Of a stretch of DNA of 64,000 bases, positions 11,080 through 22,278 are shown in pieces. The stretch's first letter is position 1; every line of letters begins with the position of its first letter. Where the stretch lies: the NCBI RefSeq assembly GCF_014356525.2, contig NC_052511.1:10102189-10166188 (forward strand), in the 5' to 3' direction. Position numbers and translations under genes: made by a program. Under the pieces are notes generated by a model, which worked only from the letters and a program-made list of their open reading frames with translations, was not told the origin of the DNA and did not search any database. The DNA comes from Nilaparvata lugens (Eukaryota > Arthropoda > Insecta > Hemiptera > Delphacidae).

Positions 11080-12340
11080 TCACTCACACTCTTCTTCTTC
11101 TTCTTCTTCTTCTTCTTCTTCTTCTTCTTCTTCTTCTTCTTCTTCTTTTTCTTTTTCGTCGTCTTCTTCTTCTTCGTCTTCTACTTCTTCTTCTATTACT
11201 TTTCCTGTATTCTTCTTTATACTCTTTTCTCTTCGTTTTATTCTTTATTAATACTACTTTATTTTTACATTTCCTCCACGAATTATCTCTCCTCTTATTT
11301 CAATGAAAATTATTTAGTTTCAAATCTTTGATTCTTACTAGTTATTCATCTGCTTCTTCATACTCTTATTCTCTCTTATCCCCGTTCTTATTTTCTATAA
11401 ATCATCCCTTTCTTCTACAATTCCTCTATTACTTTTTCTTTTCTAATTTACTTTCTCCTTTTATTACTTTTCCTACTTCTCCATCTTCTTCTTCTTCTTC
11501 TTCTTCTTCGTCTTCTTCTTCTTCTCCTTCGTCTTCTACTTCTTCTTCTATTACTTTTCCTTATTCTTCTTTATACTCTTCTCTCTTCGTTTTATTCTTT
11601 ATTAACAATACTTTCTTTTTACATTTCCTCCACGAATTATCTCTCCTCTTATTTCAATGGAAATTATTTAGTTTCACTATAAATATCAACTTTCCTATTT
11701 TTTAATGTTTCATATTTGAAAAAGTGAGTAATTTCCGATTCAATTTTGATTTTAAATAAAAATCATGTTCGATAAACGACTCACATCTATTCAAACAGTC
11801 AGACATGTCTGGTACACTATTTTTCAGTTTCAATCATTGCCTGATAATTTTGAAAGCCTCTAGAACTTCTTGATCTGACGGATTCTTCTCCTCAGGTTCG
11901 TCACAGCTATCATCATCATAGTCAGTTCAAAGAATTGAAATGTGTGACAAAAGCAAGAATGGGGAAGTCCAGTTTCAAATCTTTGATTCTTACTAATAAT
12001 CCCTCTGCTTCTTCATACTCTTATTCTCTTTTATCTTTGTTCGTATTCTCTATAAATCATCCCTTTCTTCTATAATTCCTCTATTACTTTTTCTTTTCTA
12101 ATTTACTTTCTTCTTTTATTACTTTTCCTTCTCCTCCTTCTTCTTCTTCTACTTCTTCCTCTCCTTCTTCTTCTATTACTTTTCCTTATTCTTCTTTATA
12201 CTCTTTTCTCTTCGTTTTATTCTTTATTAATACTACTTTCTTTTTACATTTCCTCCACGAATTATCTCTCCTCTTATTTCAATGAAAATTATTTAGTTTC
12301 AAATCTTTGATACTTATTAATTATCACACAGCTCATCCAT
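11080..12340. repeat. CT-rich block in three tandem copies with (TTC)n microsatellites
   Basis: The landmark tttcctccacgaattatctc occurs at 11270, 11624 and 12249. The first two copies are 354 bp apart. The third is 625 bp on because about 270 bp of unrelated sequence (roughly 11680-11970) intervenes. Each unit begins with a TTC/CTT microsatellite of different length (11088-11160, 11485-11560, 12125-12180). Frames here encode poly-Leu, poly-Phe or poly-Ser and are artefacts. Confidence 0.9.
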
Positions 12341-12429
12341 GATTTTCTTATTAATTATTTTCTTCTCTTCCGCTACCTACAACTATATAGAAGAATATGA
12401 AAGTGTGTTGATGTGTAGAAACTCCCGTG

Positions 12430-12865
12430 TTCACTGTAATTTCTCTGATTCATCATCTTGAAATTATCTCCCAGGAAAGTACAGAGGTGGGAAAAAGATT
12501 ATTAGTTCAACTCCGACAGTTTTCCAATATTATAGATGGTGGAATACTCGAACTATTTTTGTACAATTTCTATCTAAATTTGGGAAAGGAACAGTTCTGG
12601 GCTTCAAGCCTGTTGTTCCTTTCCCAATCATTCATAGTTGAGAACTATATTGTATCTAAAGGTACGTACAGCTGATATACGCGCCACGAACATGAGCAAT
12701 TCACTTTTAATCAGCTGACTATATCTGTACTTCTATAGAAACGGTAAGATACAGATATAAAATGCTTGGCGTCATCTGATTAAAAGTGAATTGCTCATGT
12801 TCGCGGCGCGTATATCTGTACGCACCTTATCAATGTATAAATAAATAATAATAAATAAATGAATA
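12430..12865 (+). repeat. family G element, copy G2, interrupted by family F MITE
   Basis: This copy has the strongest hairpin of the family: GGGAAAGGAAC (12582-12592) pairs fully with GTTCCTTTCCC (12615-12625), and an inner GGCTT/AAGCC (12600-12604, 12606-12610) closes on one base. The tail (aatgtataaataaataataa, 12832-12860) is separated from the core by the family F insertion at 12658-12829. Confidence 0.85.
12658..12829. mobile_element. family F MITE inserted in G2
   Basis: Full palindromic element with ends aaggtacgtacag and ctgtacgcacctta and the tip motif acgcgcc(a/g)cgaacatgagc. It lies between attgtatc and tcaatgtataaat, which are adjacent in intact G copies, so it inserted after the G element. 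A short target duplication is probable, but its exact bases are ambiguous. Confidence 0.85.
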
Positions 12866-12869
12866 ACTT

Positions 12870-14035
12870 CCAATCAAATTCAAACATATTTTCGAAGTCA
12901 ATTTGTCTTTTTTTCTATAGGGCTACTTTTAAAAATATGAACATGTCGTGATTGAGAAATTTTAAAAGAGTACTTTGATTTTTAATTTTTTATTTATACT
13001 TTTGACGATTTGAAAACTCTCCATTAACTACAAATTCCTGCAAACTCCATAATTTCTAGGAAGAAGTTTGTTTGTGGATCACCATATTTTCACGATTTAT
13101 ATATATTTTATTGATCTTCAGATTCCTAAAGACACCATTATTTCTCCAAAGTTTTACGGAAGTCTTATCTTTGCTACACCATCCCCACCTTCCTCTTATG
13201 CCCCTCATAATCCTCATCACCATGATATAAACATGAAGGCGTAAAAATCCCGAACACGTATTTTGCATTAGAGATGCGTTGACGGGAGGGAAGTTAGCCA
13301 AGTTTGGTAATAAAAAATATCCCTCCGATTCCCTCATTCGCCTTCGGAAAGCTGGGGAATCGCTAAGGAGGTGTTTTATTGTAAGCGCACCAAGTTTTCC
13401 CCGCCAAAGTCCATCAGTATCTAGCCGGAAAATGAAGAAAAGCTGGTGGAAATTCGCTTTCCATGCACGTAGTGACCCTACCCTTGTCTCCTGCCATTCA
13501 GTTTCTCTCTTACTCCCCTACACTCAACCATTTATCATCTCTTTCCAACTTCTTTGGTTCTTCATCAGTTTATTCACCTCGGTGTCCCCTCTACGAAAGA
13601 TGGGTGGTATCATAAATTGATTAATGGCGACCATTGAGGTTTACCAAAGATTTGTTTCGTATTAGATACCGTATCAAAAGTTTCAAAGCAGGGGAAAGTG
13701 TAATTTTATGTACCCAAACATTGGAAAAGTTTGTAGTTTGAATCAGTGCATAATATCATATGCATATCATCATTTATAATAGGTTGGTTGAATAACAAAA
13801 ACTTCCATCTATGAGTATAGTAAAATCCTTTTCATAAATCCAGGAGCTCATCCTACATACCTACTCCAATAGACAACTTATACAAAATTTTACTTTGAAA
13901 GTAAATCTGGACAACTATAATAGTTATTGTTTAATGAACATATGGACAAAATATGTCATTCAAAATTTAGACTTTTTAAACAATTATTAAGTAACTGTTC
14001 TAGATTTTTTAATTTCAGACTCTAATAGTATCTAT
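12870..14035. other. unique sequence; GC-richer island at 13130-13620
   Basis: The part 13130-13620 is clearly less AT-rich and free of repeats. It contains a 113-codon frame (13279-13620, +) beginning MTGGKLAKFGNKKYPSD, with no domain I recognise and no splice or codon signal in its favour. The remainder is AT-rich and featureless. Confidence 0.35.
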
Positions 14036-14039
14036 TTGA

Positions 14040-14236
14040 TTCAAAATTTGCTCGTTTATCAGAGTATTGAAGAGTGTAAATTGTATTTTGAAAAGTGAAA
14101 GTGACATAACCACATTTTGATTTGGACAGTACTGTATAATATAAATTGGAAATGGGACAGTTTTGGGCATGAGCCTGTTGTGCCTTTCCTCATATTAAGT
14201 ATTTGTACACAATGTGAATAAATAAATAAAATAGAC
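14040..14236 (+). repeat. family G element, copy G3
   Basis: Core gggacagttttgggcatgagcc (14153 on) followed by tgtgaataaataaataaaat at 14212-14236. Part of the upstream body (gacataac near 14102, ttggac near 14123) matches other copies. Confidence 0.7.
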
Positions 14237-14488
14237 TAGGACTGCGTATTCAACGTAACTTGGAATTTGGAAATCAAATGCCTCAAAACAACCTTTGTCA
14301 TTTTTTACCATTTGCTTTACAATTATTGTTGAATGAAAATGTTGAGGTTGAAGACAATTGTAATCATTAACATAATAAACTTGAGTTTTACAGTGGAGGA
14401 ATACCACTGTTATTATTTCAAATTTCATAATAATTTGTAACATTTTCCTTCCGAAATTCATCTCCCTCAATTTTTAATTCAACTCAAT

Positions 14489-14665
14489 GATATTTATTTT
14501 TTATTTATTTATACATGGATACAATAACAAATCATATAAATATGATTGGGAAGGAACAACAGGCTTGGCCCAAAACTATTCCATTCCCAAATTTTGATTA
14601 CATGCCCAAAAAATAGGTTATGTTTCTTCTGTAAGAAGTTCAAGCTCAACTTTTGTCCAAAAATA
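14489..14665 (-). repeat. family G element, copy G4
   Basis: Tail ttttttatttatttatacat at 14495-14515, then gggaaggaacaacaggcttg and cccaaaactattccattccc, then the body word aaaaaataggttatgtt. This is the same subfamily as G14 and G16. Confidence 0.8.
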
Positions 14666-15850
14666 AATGTTATTTATTAAATATCAAAAATATGCACCGA
14701 GAATTGTGTTCTATCAAGAAGAGTACAATCGTTGGGAATTACTAAGATAATTACGTACCACTCTGGAGCATGGTACGCCATAGTGGAGTAGGCCAATTCC
14801 CACACAGATAACACTCAATTATGTAGAAACACATTATAAGAAATTTCTGAAACTAACTATTGTATGTAATTGTAAACTATCTAATATCTTCTGTAATTGA
14901 TGTACTAGTTTTAGTAGATAAACATTTATATTTATTTTATTTATTCAATGATAAATGCTTAAATTCTAGATCAGATTATTGTCGTCTACATACGTAGACA
15001 GATAGCTCCATTGAAAAACTATTCCATGTACAGGTTTTTCTGTAGTAGGCCTACAGTCGAACCTCTTTTAATCTCAATTTCAAACATTCTACCCAATCGA
15101 AAACAACCTGCCAAGTCAGAAAAAACATTTTCGCAAATCCTGGCCCAGTTACAACTATTACACAAAATTCGGGCACAAGCTCATATCCGGCCCCGAGTAG
15201 CCCGTCCCCCGGAAGCATGAAATTAGATACGTCGTCGGATTCTTATTTACGCACCAACGTACACACGCACGCGCAGCCACCCGGGTGCGCCTATCTCGCG
15301 AGCTCAATATAACAAACGGCGCGGTTCGGTGGGGTGGGGTGGAAGGGGTGACCCTCAGTGTGTAGGTCATAAACAAGGGTCACAACCCTAGAACACATAC
15401 CAAGTCAACAGCTCGGGAATAAACCACTATATAACACATGCCCCACTGTACATCTTCCCCCTTAACATTCGCCATTTTGTCCCACACCTTGAACCACCCC
15501 TCACCCCCACTTAATTACCAGCAATACACCCCTCCGATGCAATAAAACATTGCCGACTAAGTTCGTACACTCACACCTACCACTGCAATACGACATGCAT
15601 AGTATGTTAGGCACAATGCAATGAAAATTAACCAGACGACGTAAATGACATTCCTACGCCACTTGTCGGAGGAGATGGATGGGGTGTGCTGCAAAATGGA
15701 AAGTCGTAGAAGGGTATACTTGATCGATTTCATGACGTTGCATCATGGAGTAGCTAAATAATAGACTGTCTTATCTTTGGTGACATGTACCGGTATGCTA
15801 AGTTAGTTATTGGTGGGCCACCTTGGAAGTTTTCATTTACTTAATCCTAT
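14666..15850. other. unique sequence with GC-richer island (about 15080-15720)
   Basis: The island is one of the least AT-rich parts of the window (for example the stretch at 15240-15350 with several CpG). Short frames lie on both strands (15011-15220 +, 15158-15376 -) without family motifs. No repeats seen. A candidate for conserved non-coding or promoter sequence, unproven. Confidence 0.35.
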
Positions 15851-16831
15851 TATATTAGGCGAGCAATTTCTGTATATATTTAATTATTTTTATGGTCCAC
15901 TTTTTGTGTAGTTGAGAAGTTGATATTGTGGTAATTATTCATATTGAATGAAAAAGACTAAGAAATTGTCAAAAACCACAGATTTATTGATACTTAGAAA
16001 GACCGGTTTCGGTTATTACACAATTGTCAATCTCTGATAAACATCAGAGATTATCATAGATTGACAATGAATCTGTTGTTTTTGACAATTTCTTAGTCTT
16101 TTTTATTCAATATTTATATGGTTATATATATTTATGTCCAACAGATTTCGAAAACGGCTCTAACGATTTTCACGAAATAAGGAACATAGTAGGTTTATGA
16201 TATAAAAATTCTATTACACTAGGTCTCATCCCTGGGTTAAATCGCTGAAGGACATGAAAAGGATAATAATTATTCATCCTTGGAAAAACAGATGATAATT
16301 TCGTCGTCTGTCGATAACAGGAGATGCGTGTGCCTGTGTGGGAGAGGGACAGAATTATGTTCAGCTGTGTAATCAATCAGCTTATCTCACGAGAAATATT
16401 ATCTAGAGATTCTTATCGACTTGTTCAAAATAATCTGATTTGTTGACATGACATGGTATATCATTCTTAATTGGATTATATTATAATTCATTTTCAAAGT
16501 TAATAATTATTTCACAGTTTTTAAGTGATTAGTGGGTGTTATTTTGTTATTCAATTTGGTTTGTGAACAACCTGAATTGGAACTTTTTTGTTTTCAAATG
16601 TTTGAACTGAAAATTGGACCTGAATTCAAGTGTATGGAACCTAACCTATTTTACATTAATATATTTTATCTATTACTTATTTTCATTATTTTACCTATGA
16701 ACATTTATAAATCAAAATTCGGGGATGAAACAGTTTTGGGCTGTGCCTGTTAGTACTTCCCCATGATTTCAAAGAATTGTGTTCTGTTTATCAATAAATA
16801 AATAACAAGCGAAGCTCGGTGCCGCGATATT
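15851..16831 (+). mobile_element. family B element, copy B1 (with A2 nested and a G-like module)
   Basis: Starts tatattaggcgagcaatttc and ends agcgaagctcggtgcc-type sequence (about 16807-16823) with a GAGC/GCTC-like mini-hairpin. Body words aaaacggctctaacgatttt (16153 on), cactaggtctcatccctggg and attattcatccttggaaaaa are shared with B2 (inverted) and B3. A family G core (16720-16760) with an aataaataaataac tail sits just before the 3' end. No coding capacity. A Helitron-like origin is possible but the terminal rules are not met. Confidence 0.7.
15900..16114. mobile_element. family A fold-back element, copy A2, nested in B1
   Basis: One-sided tail on the left (tttttgtgtagttgagaag), then arms around gaaagaccggtttcggtt with tgacaatttcttagtc on the far side. 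The right half-arm is shortened. The flanks atttttatggt and atttatatggt are a plausible degraded target duplication, and both belong to the B host element. Confidence 0.8.
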
Positions 16832-17040
16832 TCTAGTTAAGACTTAAATTTCTGAACTTATGACTGCTTGTCACAGGAAAAGTGAGTGAGATATCACAAT
16901 CATAAAAACTGATATAATTAAAAATTTTAATTTCCCAGATTTTAAACAATTATCCATTCATTCAATTAGAAGGCTAATACAGAATAATGGATGGCCAATG
17001 AGGAGTGATATTGATGAGAGAAAGTCTAGCTAATATGAGA

Positions 17041-17072
17041 GGGGGTGGCCAGGGGGTATAGTAGGGGGGGGG
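17041..17072 (+). other. G-quadruplex-type G tract
   Basis: Runs of 5, 5 and 9 guanines with loops of 6 and 7 nt satisfy the G3+N1-7 rule if the last run is split in two. It stands alone in very AT-rich DNA. Confidence 0.5.
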
Positions 17073-17365
17073 CACTGCCACCTATTCTGAGCTTTATAAT
17101 CTCACAGTTTTTCAATATCCAACCATAGGCTTCAATATCATCAATTTGTTAGTTTTCGGACTTGAGTGATTCAAATTCCCATCCCAGATCATGAACTATA
17201 GCACGAGTATATTTTAAGGATTCATTAATCACGAAGAGTGCCTAGATGGAATTCTCTAAAGATGATTACAACTAGATTTTGCGGTTGAGAAGGTGAGAAG
17301 TAAAGTTGGTTTACTCACATAGTACCTAGATGGGCTAGATAGAGATCGTACAGCAAACGTTTATT

Positions 17366-18002
17366 ACCTGCAAAAAACAAATTAAACATTTATTAGAGTT
17401 TGAAATCACTAGGTCTTTGTTATCTTGTAACTGATAAATTGAACAGATATTAGAATTTGTAATCATTAGGTCTTTGTTGATTTAATGATATTGACACTAG
17501 AAATTGATTGATTGTACAAACTTTACTGATAGATTGAATAAATCGAATTCTACCTGCAAAAGACAAATTAAACAGATATTAGAGTTTGAAATCACTAGGT
17601 CTTTGTTATCTTGTAACTGATAAATTGAACATAAATATTAGAATTTGTAATCATTAGGTCTTTGTTGATTTAATGAAATTGACACTAGAAATTTATTGAT
17701 TGTACAAACTATATATGATATTTTTTTTTGTACAAACTTTACTGATAGATTGAATAAATCGAATTCTACCTGCAAAAGACAAATTAAACAGGTATTAGAG
17801 TTTGAAATCACTAGGTCTTTGTTGTGTTGTAACTGATAAATTGAACAGATATTAGAATTTGTAATCATTAGGTCTTTGTTGATTTAATGATATTGACACT
17901 AGAAATTGATTGATTGTACAAACTATATATGATATTATATTATACATGATATTATTTTTCTTTGTTCAAACTTTACTGATAGATTGAATAAATTTAATTC
18001 TA
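17366..18002. repeat. 186-216 bp tandem repeat, 3 copies, with internal subrepeat
   Basis: acctgcaaaa starts at 17366, 17552 and 17768. The second unit is 30 bp longer because of a T-rich insertion near 17710-17740. Each unit holds two related half-blocks (cactaggtctttgtt and cattaggtctttgtt), so the array has two levels. The frame 17638-17868 (-) is the repeat. Confidence 0.9.
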
Positions 18003-18039
18003 TGAAAATCAAAAGTATAATAATGATGTAACACAATTC

Positions 18040-18240
18040 ACAAGTGATAAGAATAGAATAGAATAGATTTTATTGATCAACAGATATATAACATATACAT
18101 GGATCTCGTCCAGTCGGTCAGGTACAAAGGAAATTGATAGACATTTACATAGATGAAGTAACTCAGATACGGTGTAAAACAATGTCATATACAATACTCA
18201 AACTCATACAATACTCATTAGAAAAATAATGTCAGATAAC
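18040..18240 (-). repeat. 3' end of an unidentified non-LTR element, pentamer tail
   Basis: Read on -, a body ends in ...tgttgatcaataaaatc followed by (TATTC)n-like repeats (18047-18068). Tails of this kind mark LINE or SINE 3' ends. The family is not otherwise seen in the window. Confidence 0.45.
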
Positions 18241-19374
18241 ATAAAAAAAACATCAGATAACATGAAAGAGCTTTGCCACATCGAAACTAGTTTACAATTT
18301 AAATGAATGAATAGGATGATGACTTTATACAAATACAAATATCAATAGAGGACTGTTGACTTTTGAAGTATGTCCCTAGATCATTAAAGTCCCTCCAAAT
18401 ATGACAATTCATATCAAGGAGTCGTAGATCCTTATCTGAAATTCTTTAATATATGGAATAGGTAGCTGAAGCCTGAATTATAGTCCCATCTGCCGTATTA
18501 TAACAAGCAATATCTCCAGCACAGACAACAGATGCTTCATAGCAATGCATCAATCCAGCTCAGTCGAATCACAAGGGTATTGGTCAGTTAGCCGCAATAT
18601 GTGGAGAGAATAAATGAAAAATTGAGGGTAAAAGATGCTGGCAAGAGGGTACCACAGTCGCATTACATGATATTAAGTTGGTCAAGCACGTAGTTTTCTC
18701 AATATCATATCTTCCCCCTATCTCACCAACTATGGAGCATCCCTTAGTGATCCCCCTTCCCACATCTACCTTAGTGAACTTCAACATAGTGATGTGATCT
18801 ATTTCATGAGATGAATCAACAGAATTCCTCACATTTTCACGCACATATGGCTTTTTCTAATACTCGTTTTGTGCTGAATTATGCAAGATCTTCAGTTATG
18901 ACGTCTATTATTGGTTCAGCTCCTCCATATGATCATCTTCTTCAGAAATGTAGGATCATTTTGAAGAATTTATTATTTTTCTTCTTAGATGTCTCCACCA
19001 TTCAGGAAGTCGTAGAATATTAGGGAGAAAGCTATTCTGTTGAATTTATGGGTTGTAGGTAGGTAGATTTATTCCATCCAATAAGCGGGGGCTGTTCTAA
19101 ATACCTGAATATCATCTCAGATGAATTACTAGATAATAAATCACCAAGTGTTTTCTTGAGAAACACAAGTAGCTTGGATGTAAAACTTCAAGTGAGGTAG
19201 TAGAGATTACTCAGAAGTTTGAATGTTACATTTTATAACTATTGTAAACAAAGATATAAGGGTAATGCTCGGACAAAGTCTTAATTTCGATCATTTTTGA
19301 GAAATCTACAAATTTTCACAATTATCGAAGATTCTGTTCCAGTATTAATGTGTATAATATTAAATCTGTATTTG
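18241..19374. other. unique sequence, nothing recognised
   Basis: Overlapping frames 18584-18844 (-) and 18811-19023 (+) lack motifs. No arrays or palindromes seen. Confidence 0.4.
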
Positions 19375-19450
19375 ATGCAGTATTAAATTTGGGAGGAGAG
19401 AAGTTTTGGGCTAAGCCTGTTGTTGTCGCCCAGTCACAGCTGTATGACTT
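19375..19450 (+). repeat. family G core fragment, copy G6
   Basis: aaatttgggaggagagaag, then gggctaagcctgttgttg, then cgccc. It directly abuts the inverted B2 element. The tail is absent or replaced. Confidence 0.65.
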
Positions 19451-19463
19451 GTTATATAATATA

Positions 19464-20015
19464 ATATCGGGGCACCGAGCTTCGCTCGTTATTTTCATTT
19501 ATTGTTAAACAGAACACAATTCTCAAAAATGATCCTGTTTATATTTTACAGCTGGCTATACGTCAGCTTATGAATTTCGGGGATGCTATATCTTGGTTTT
19601 CCACAGAATCACTCGCTCACTTTACTATCCACAGACGACGAAAGTCTCAGCTGTTTCAGCCAAGGATGAATTATCTTTCTAATGTCGTTCAGCGAGTTTT
19701 CCCAAGGATGAGACCTAGTGCAATCAAATTTTTATATCATAAACCTACCATGTTCCGAATTTAGTGAAAATCGTTAGAGCCGCTTTCGAGATCCGTTGAA
19801 CATAAATAACCAGATATAAAAATATAAATATATAAACATAGACAGGATACACACGGGGGGGCCGGGCCCCCCGAAAATTCTCGTTTAAATGTAAGTTTTT
19901 AAGTGTTTTTAATCTATCCGTGTCGTGTGTATCCTGTCTATATTTATATTATAAAACTTTAAAGTGTTTTCTGTTGAGTGCTATAAATATATAAATAGAT
20001 ATACAGAAATTTCTA
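19464..20015 (-). mobile_element. family B element, copy B2 (inverted), with a fold-back insert
   Basis: Begins ggggcaccgagcttcgctcg, the reverse of the B1 3' end, and runs through aaaatcgttagagccgcttt (19768 on) to the reverse of the B 5' end (atatacagaaatttctag, about 20000). It is interrupted at 19837-19981. The frame 19570-19764 (+) is antisense to the element and not a gene. Confidence 0.75.
19837..19981. mobile_element. 145-bp fold-back insertion with a 14-bp direct repeat
   Basis: catagacaggatacacac at the left tip pairs with gtgtgtatcctgtctat further right (about 19928-19945), followed by a one-sided tail of about 36 bp. Near the left tip sits a GC palindrome (ggggggccgggcccccc, 19857 region), striking in this AT-rich setting. 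The 14-bp word tataaatatataaa is present at both edges (19823-19836 and 19982-19995). Low-complexity flanks make the exact duplication less certain. Confidence 0.6.
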
Positions 20016-20189
20016 GTTTTAGGATAGTCAGAGAGCTGTATTGATGAATAAATTAATGTATTAACAAAAAATCATCTTCACATTAAACGAGTCATACATT
20101 TCAAATTCCATAACTTTCCATCTCTCAGAAATCTAGGTACGTACATTCCTAGCTATTCTCCATATATTATTTGTCCTTCCTTCACTACA

Positions 20190-20432
20190 ATATTCCCGCA
20201 ATGGACTCCCCACCAACAAAAGCCATACAAATTTACTTTTACTACAATATTTAAAATCAATTTATCTTCAATTTATCCGTGTTTCGGATGGACACGTTAA
20301 GCCGTCGGCTGCCTAAAAAGCAGTCGTTAGGTCATGTCAGAGGCCCTGAAATTGATCAGTTGCGACCTGAAAACTCTGACACCAGACCTGAGCCAGCCAG
20401 GTCACTTGATATTATTATTATTATTATTATCT
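20190..20432 (+). repeat. SINE/LINE 3' end with (ATT)n tail, related to family K
   Basis: 20195-20240 repeats the K 3' part (ggactccccaccaacaaaag). 20275-20310 repeats the K middle (cggatgg(a/g)cacgttaa). The segment then ends in (ATT)n at 20408-20432. The layout suggests two K-related pieces in the same orientation, the second bearing the tail. Confidence 0.6.
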
Positions 20433-20519
20433 TCAAGCTTCAATTTACGTTCTTCTTCTCTTTTAGAGGATTATGTTGTTATAAATCAATATTATTTGTC
20501 TACTAAAGGCAATTGATAT

Positions 20520-21460
20520 CCCATTACCAGGAATTCCAATGCAACCCATTCATAAATTCCACATTTGGCTTTACTTTGTGTAAGATACGGCTTATTGGTC
20601 AACCATTAATACCTACAGACCCCTGATACAATACTGGACGGTCCGATAAGCTCCCTAAGGAGAACGCTGAAACAAATAAATTCGGGGTGAAATAAGAAGG
20701 TCATTGCTATCGGCCCTTATCCTGCATAAGCGACTGCATAGTTTCGCAAAATTAATTTGACTGGCGGAATTTGGTGAAAGATTCCTTTGCCTGGCTGAAC
20801 CTAGCCTACATTTAATTAAAAGAAGAATGGATGGTTGGGGTAAGGGAGAAGGGTGGATGAACGCAACAAAGGGTTTGTCCAAGCCAAGGGTATGTAGTAG
20901 ATATTTGAAAAGAGCCAAATTCAAGAGGGATAAACAGAGGGATGATACCCCCTTCCCAGGGACCACAAACACGGCGGGAGAAATGATTCGGGGTACCTGG
21001 GGGGGGGAGAGGATTTGGCTTATGGCCAGGGTGCTATGGGGCACTGTTGTTTCACCCGTACCCTCACCCCCCACATCTTACCTATCTTTTCCAAAAGCCA
21101 AACCGTTTTAATGTGCGCAAATACCAAGTCTGCAAATTTGAAATATGACCTTTACTTTCGTGTCCCCAGGGCTTTAGGTGATCACCCCCCCCCACACTAG
21201 TCCCCCCCCACTATAAATGTCTTCGTCATACAGGTTACTGAGCCACGCAAATTAATGACCCTTCATCAGTGCAAAGCTTCCCCCCCCCTTCTACCACCGT
21301 GACCACTCTGTCGCCAAAATGACCGAACCTTGTTGAGGGGAGGGGGAATGTATGAATTAGGGTTGTCATCATTACCAGAAATGAGCGTCTCTCTTCTTCT
21401 TTATAAAGTTCACCAGCCTGGTTTATGAAGTTCAGTCTAATCAAGGTAAATAGTTCAGAA
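20520..21460. other. GC-richer island with long C/G homopolymer runs; no recognised gene
   Basis: Low in repeats and less AT-rich. C runs occur at 21185-21193, 21202-21209 and 21278-21287, and a G run at about 21000. A 139-codon frame (20655-21074, -) and several overlapping shorter frames exist on both strands, the usual result of fewer stop codons in GC-richer DNA. No domain recognised. Confidence 0.4.
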
Positions 21461-21696
21461 AATCCACCTTTGAAATTATAGAGGAAGTATCTATTTTATG
21501 TGAAATGGAAAAAAAACGAAACCAATTAGAGGGCCTTCAGCATTTAGTATATTTGTTTATATACAGTATTTTTGGAGTATATTTATTTGTTTATAATATG
21601 TTTATATTTATACTCAACCTTCAAAATTCAAAATTTTCAAATCATTATTCCTGGACTGAAAATCAATTGACGAAGCAATGTGTGATTACATAACCC

Positions 21697-21830
21697 TAAT
21701 TTTTGGACAACATTAACATTTTATCGGAATTTTTGGAAAGAAATAGTACAGGCTCAGCCTAGTTTTTCCTCCTATGTCATAATCATGATTATAGTGTCAT
21801 ATACAATGAATTAATACTAAATGAATACTG
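21697..21830 (+). repeat. family G element, copy G7
   Basis: Core with GGAAA (21735-21739) pairing TTTCC (21765-21769) and inner AGGCT-c-AGCCT (21750-21760). Upstream ttttggacaacatt matches the body of other copies. The tail is degraded. Confidence 0.7.
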
Positions 21831-22278
21831 AATACTTTGTTTTAAAGTTAAATACGTTGTATTTCTATTGTTAAGTATGATTATTATTGTCAAATTGGTA
21901 TCAACGATTTGGTATTACCTAACATGACAATCGTGACAATGAAGGAATTGAATGAATTATCGAATCAAATCTAATAGGAAAATTCCTTTGAACAAAGTAG
22001 AAATTTAAATATAAAAAAATAATAAATCTGAGTACCCTTTCAAATTATTTTATCATGACAATGTTTCGGCTACTATTCCAAAAAGCTCACAAAATCAATG
22101 CCAACATAACTTTCATAGCCCATAAGTCTTGATTCAACAAGATAATCAGACTAGCTTCTGTATTTTTCCTGTTTGTGTTTTATTCTGATCAATGATCACG
22201 AAAAACAGAGGAGTTTTTTTCGTGTGAGTTGGCAAAGAAATGCTTGAAGGAAGCTGATGATTGTAAGTTGGAAGAAAG
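21831..22278. other. unique AT-rich sequence, nothing recognised
   Basis: No repeat or coding signal seen. Left flank of the LINE insertion. Confidence 0.4.

Noticed and set aside
11043..11705. Open frames of 87-125 codons rich in Leu, Phe or Ser
   Set aside because: They are TTC/CTT microsatellite and CT-rich repeat read in three frames.
13279..13620. 113-codon frame as a gene
   Set aside because: No domain, no splice or promoter support. It lies in a GC-richer patch where stops are rarer.
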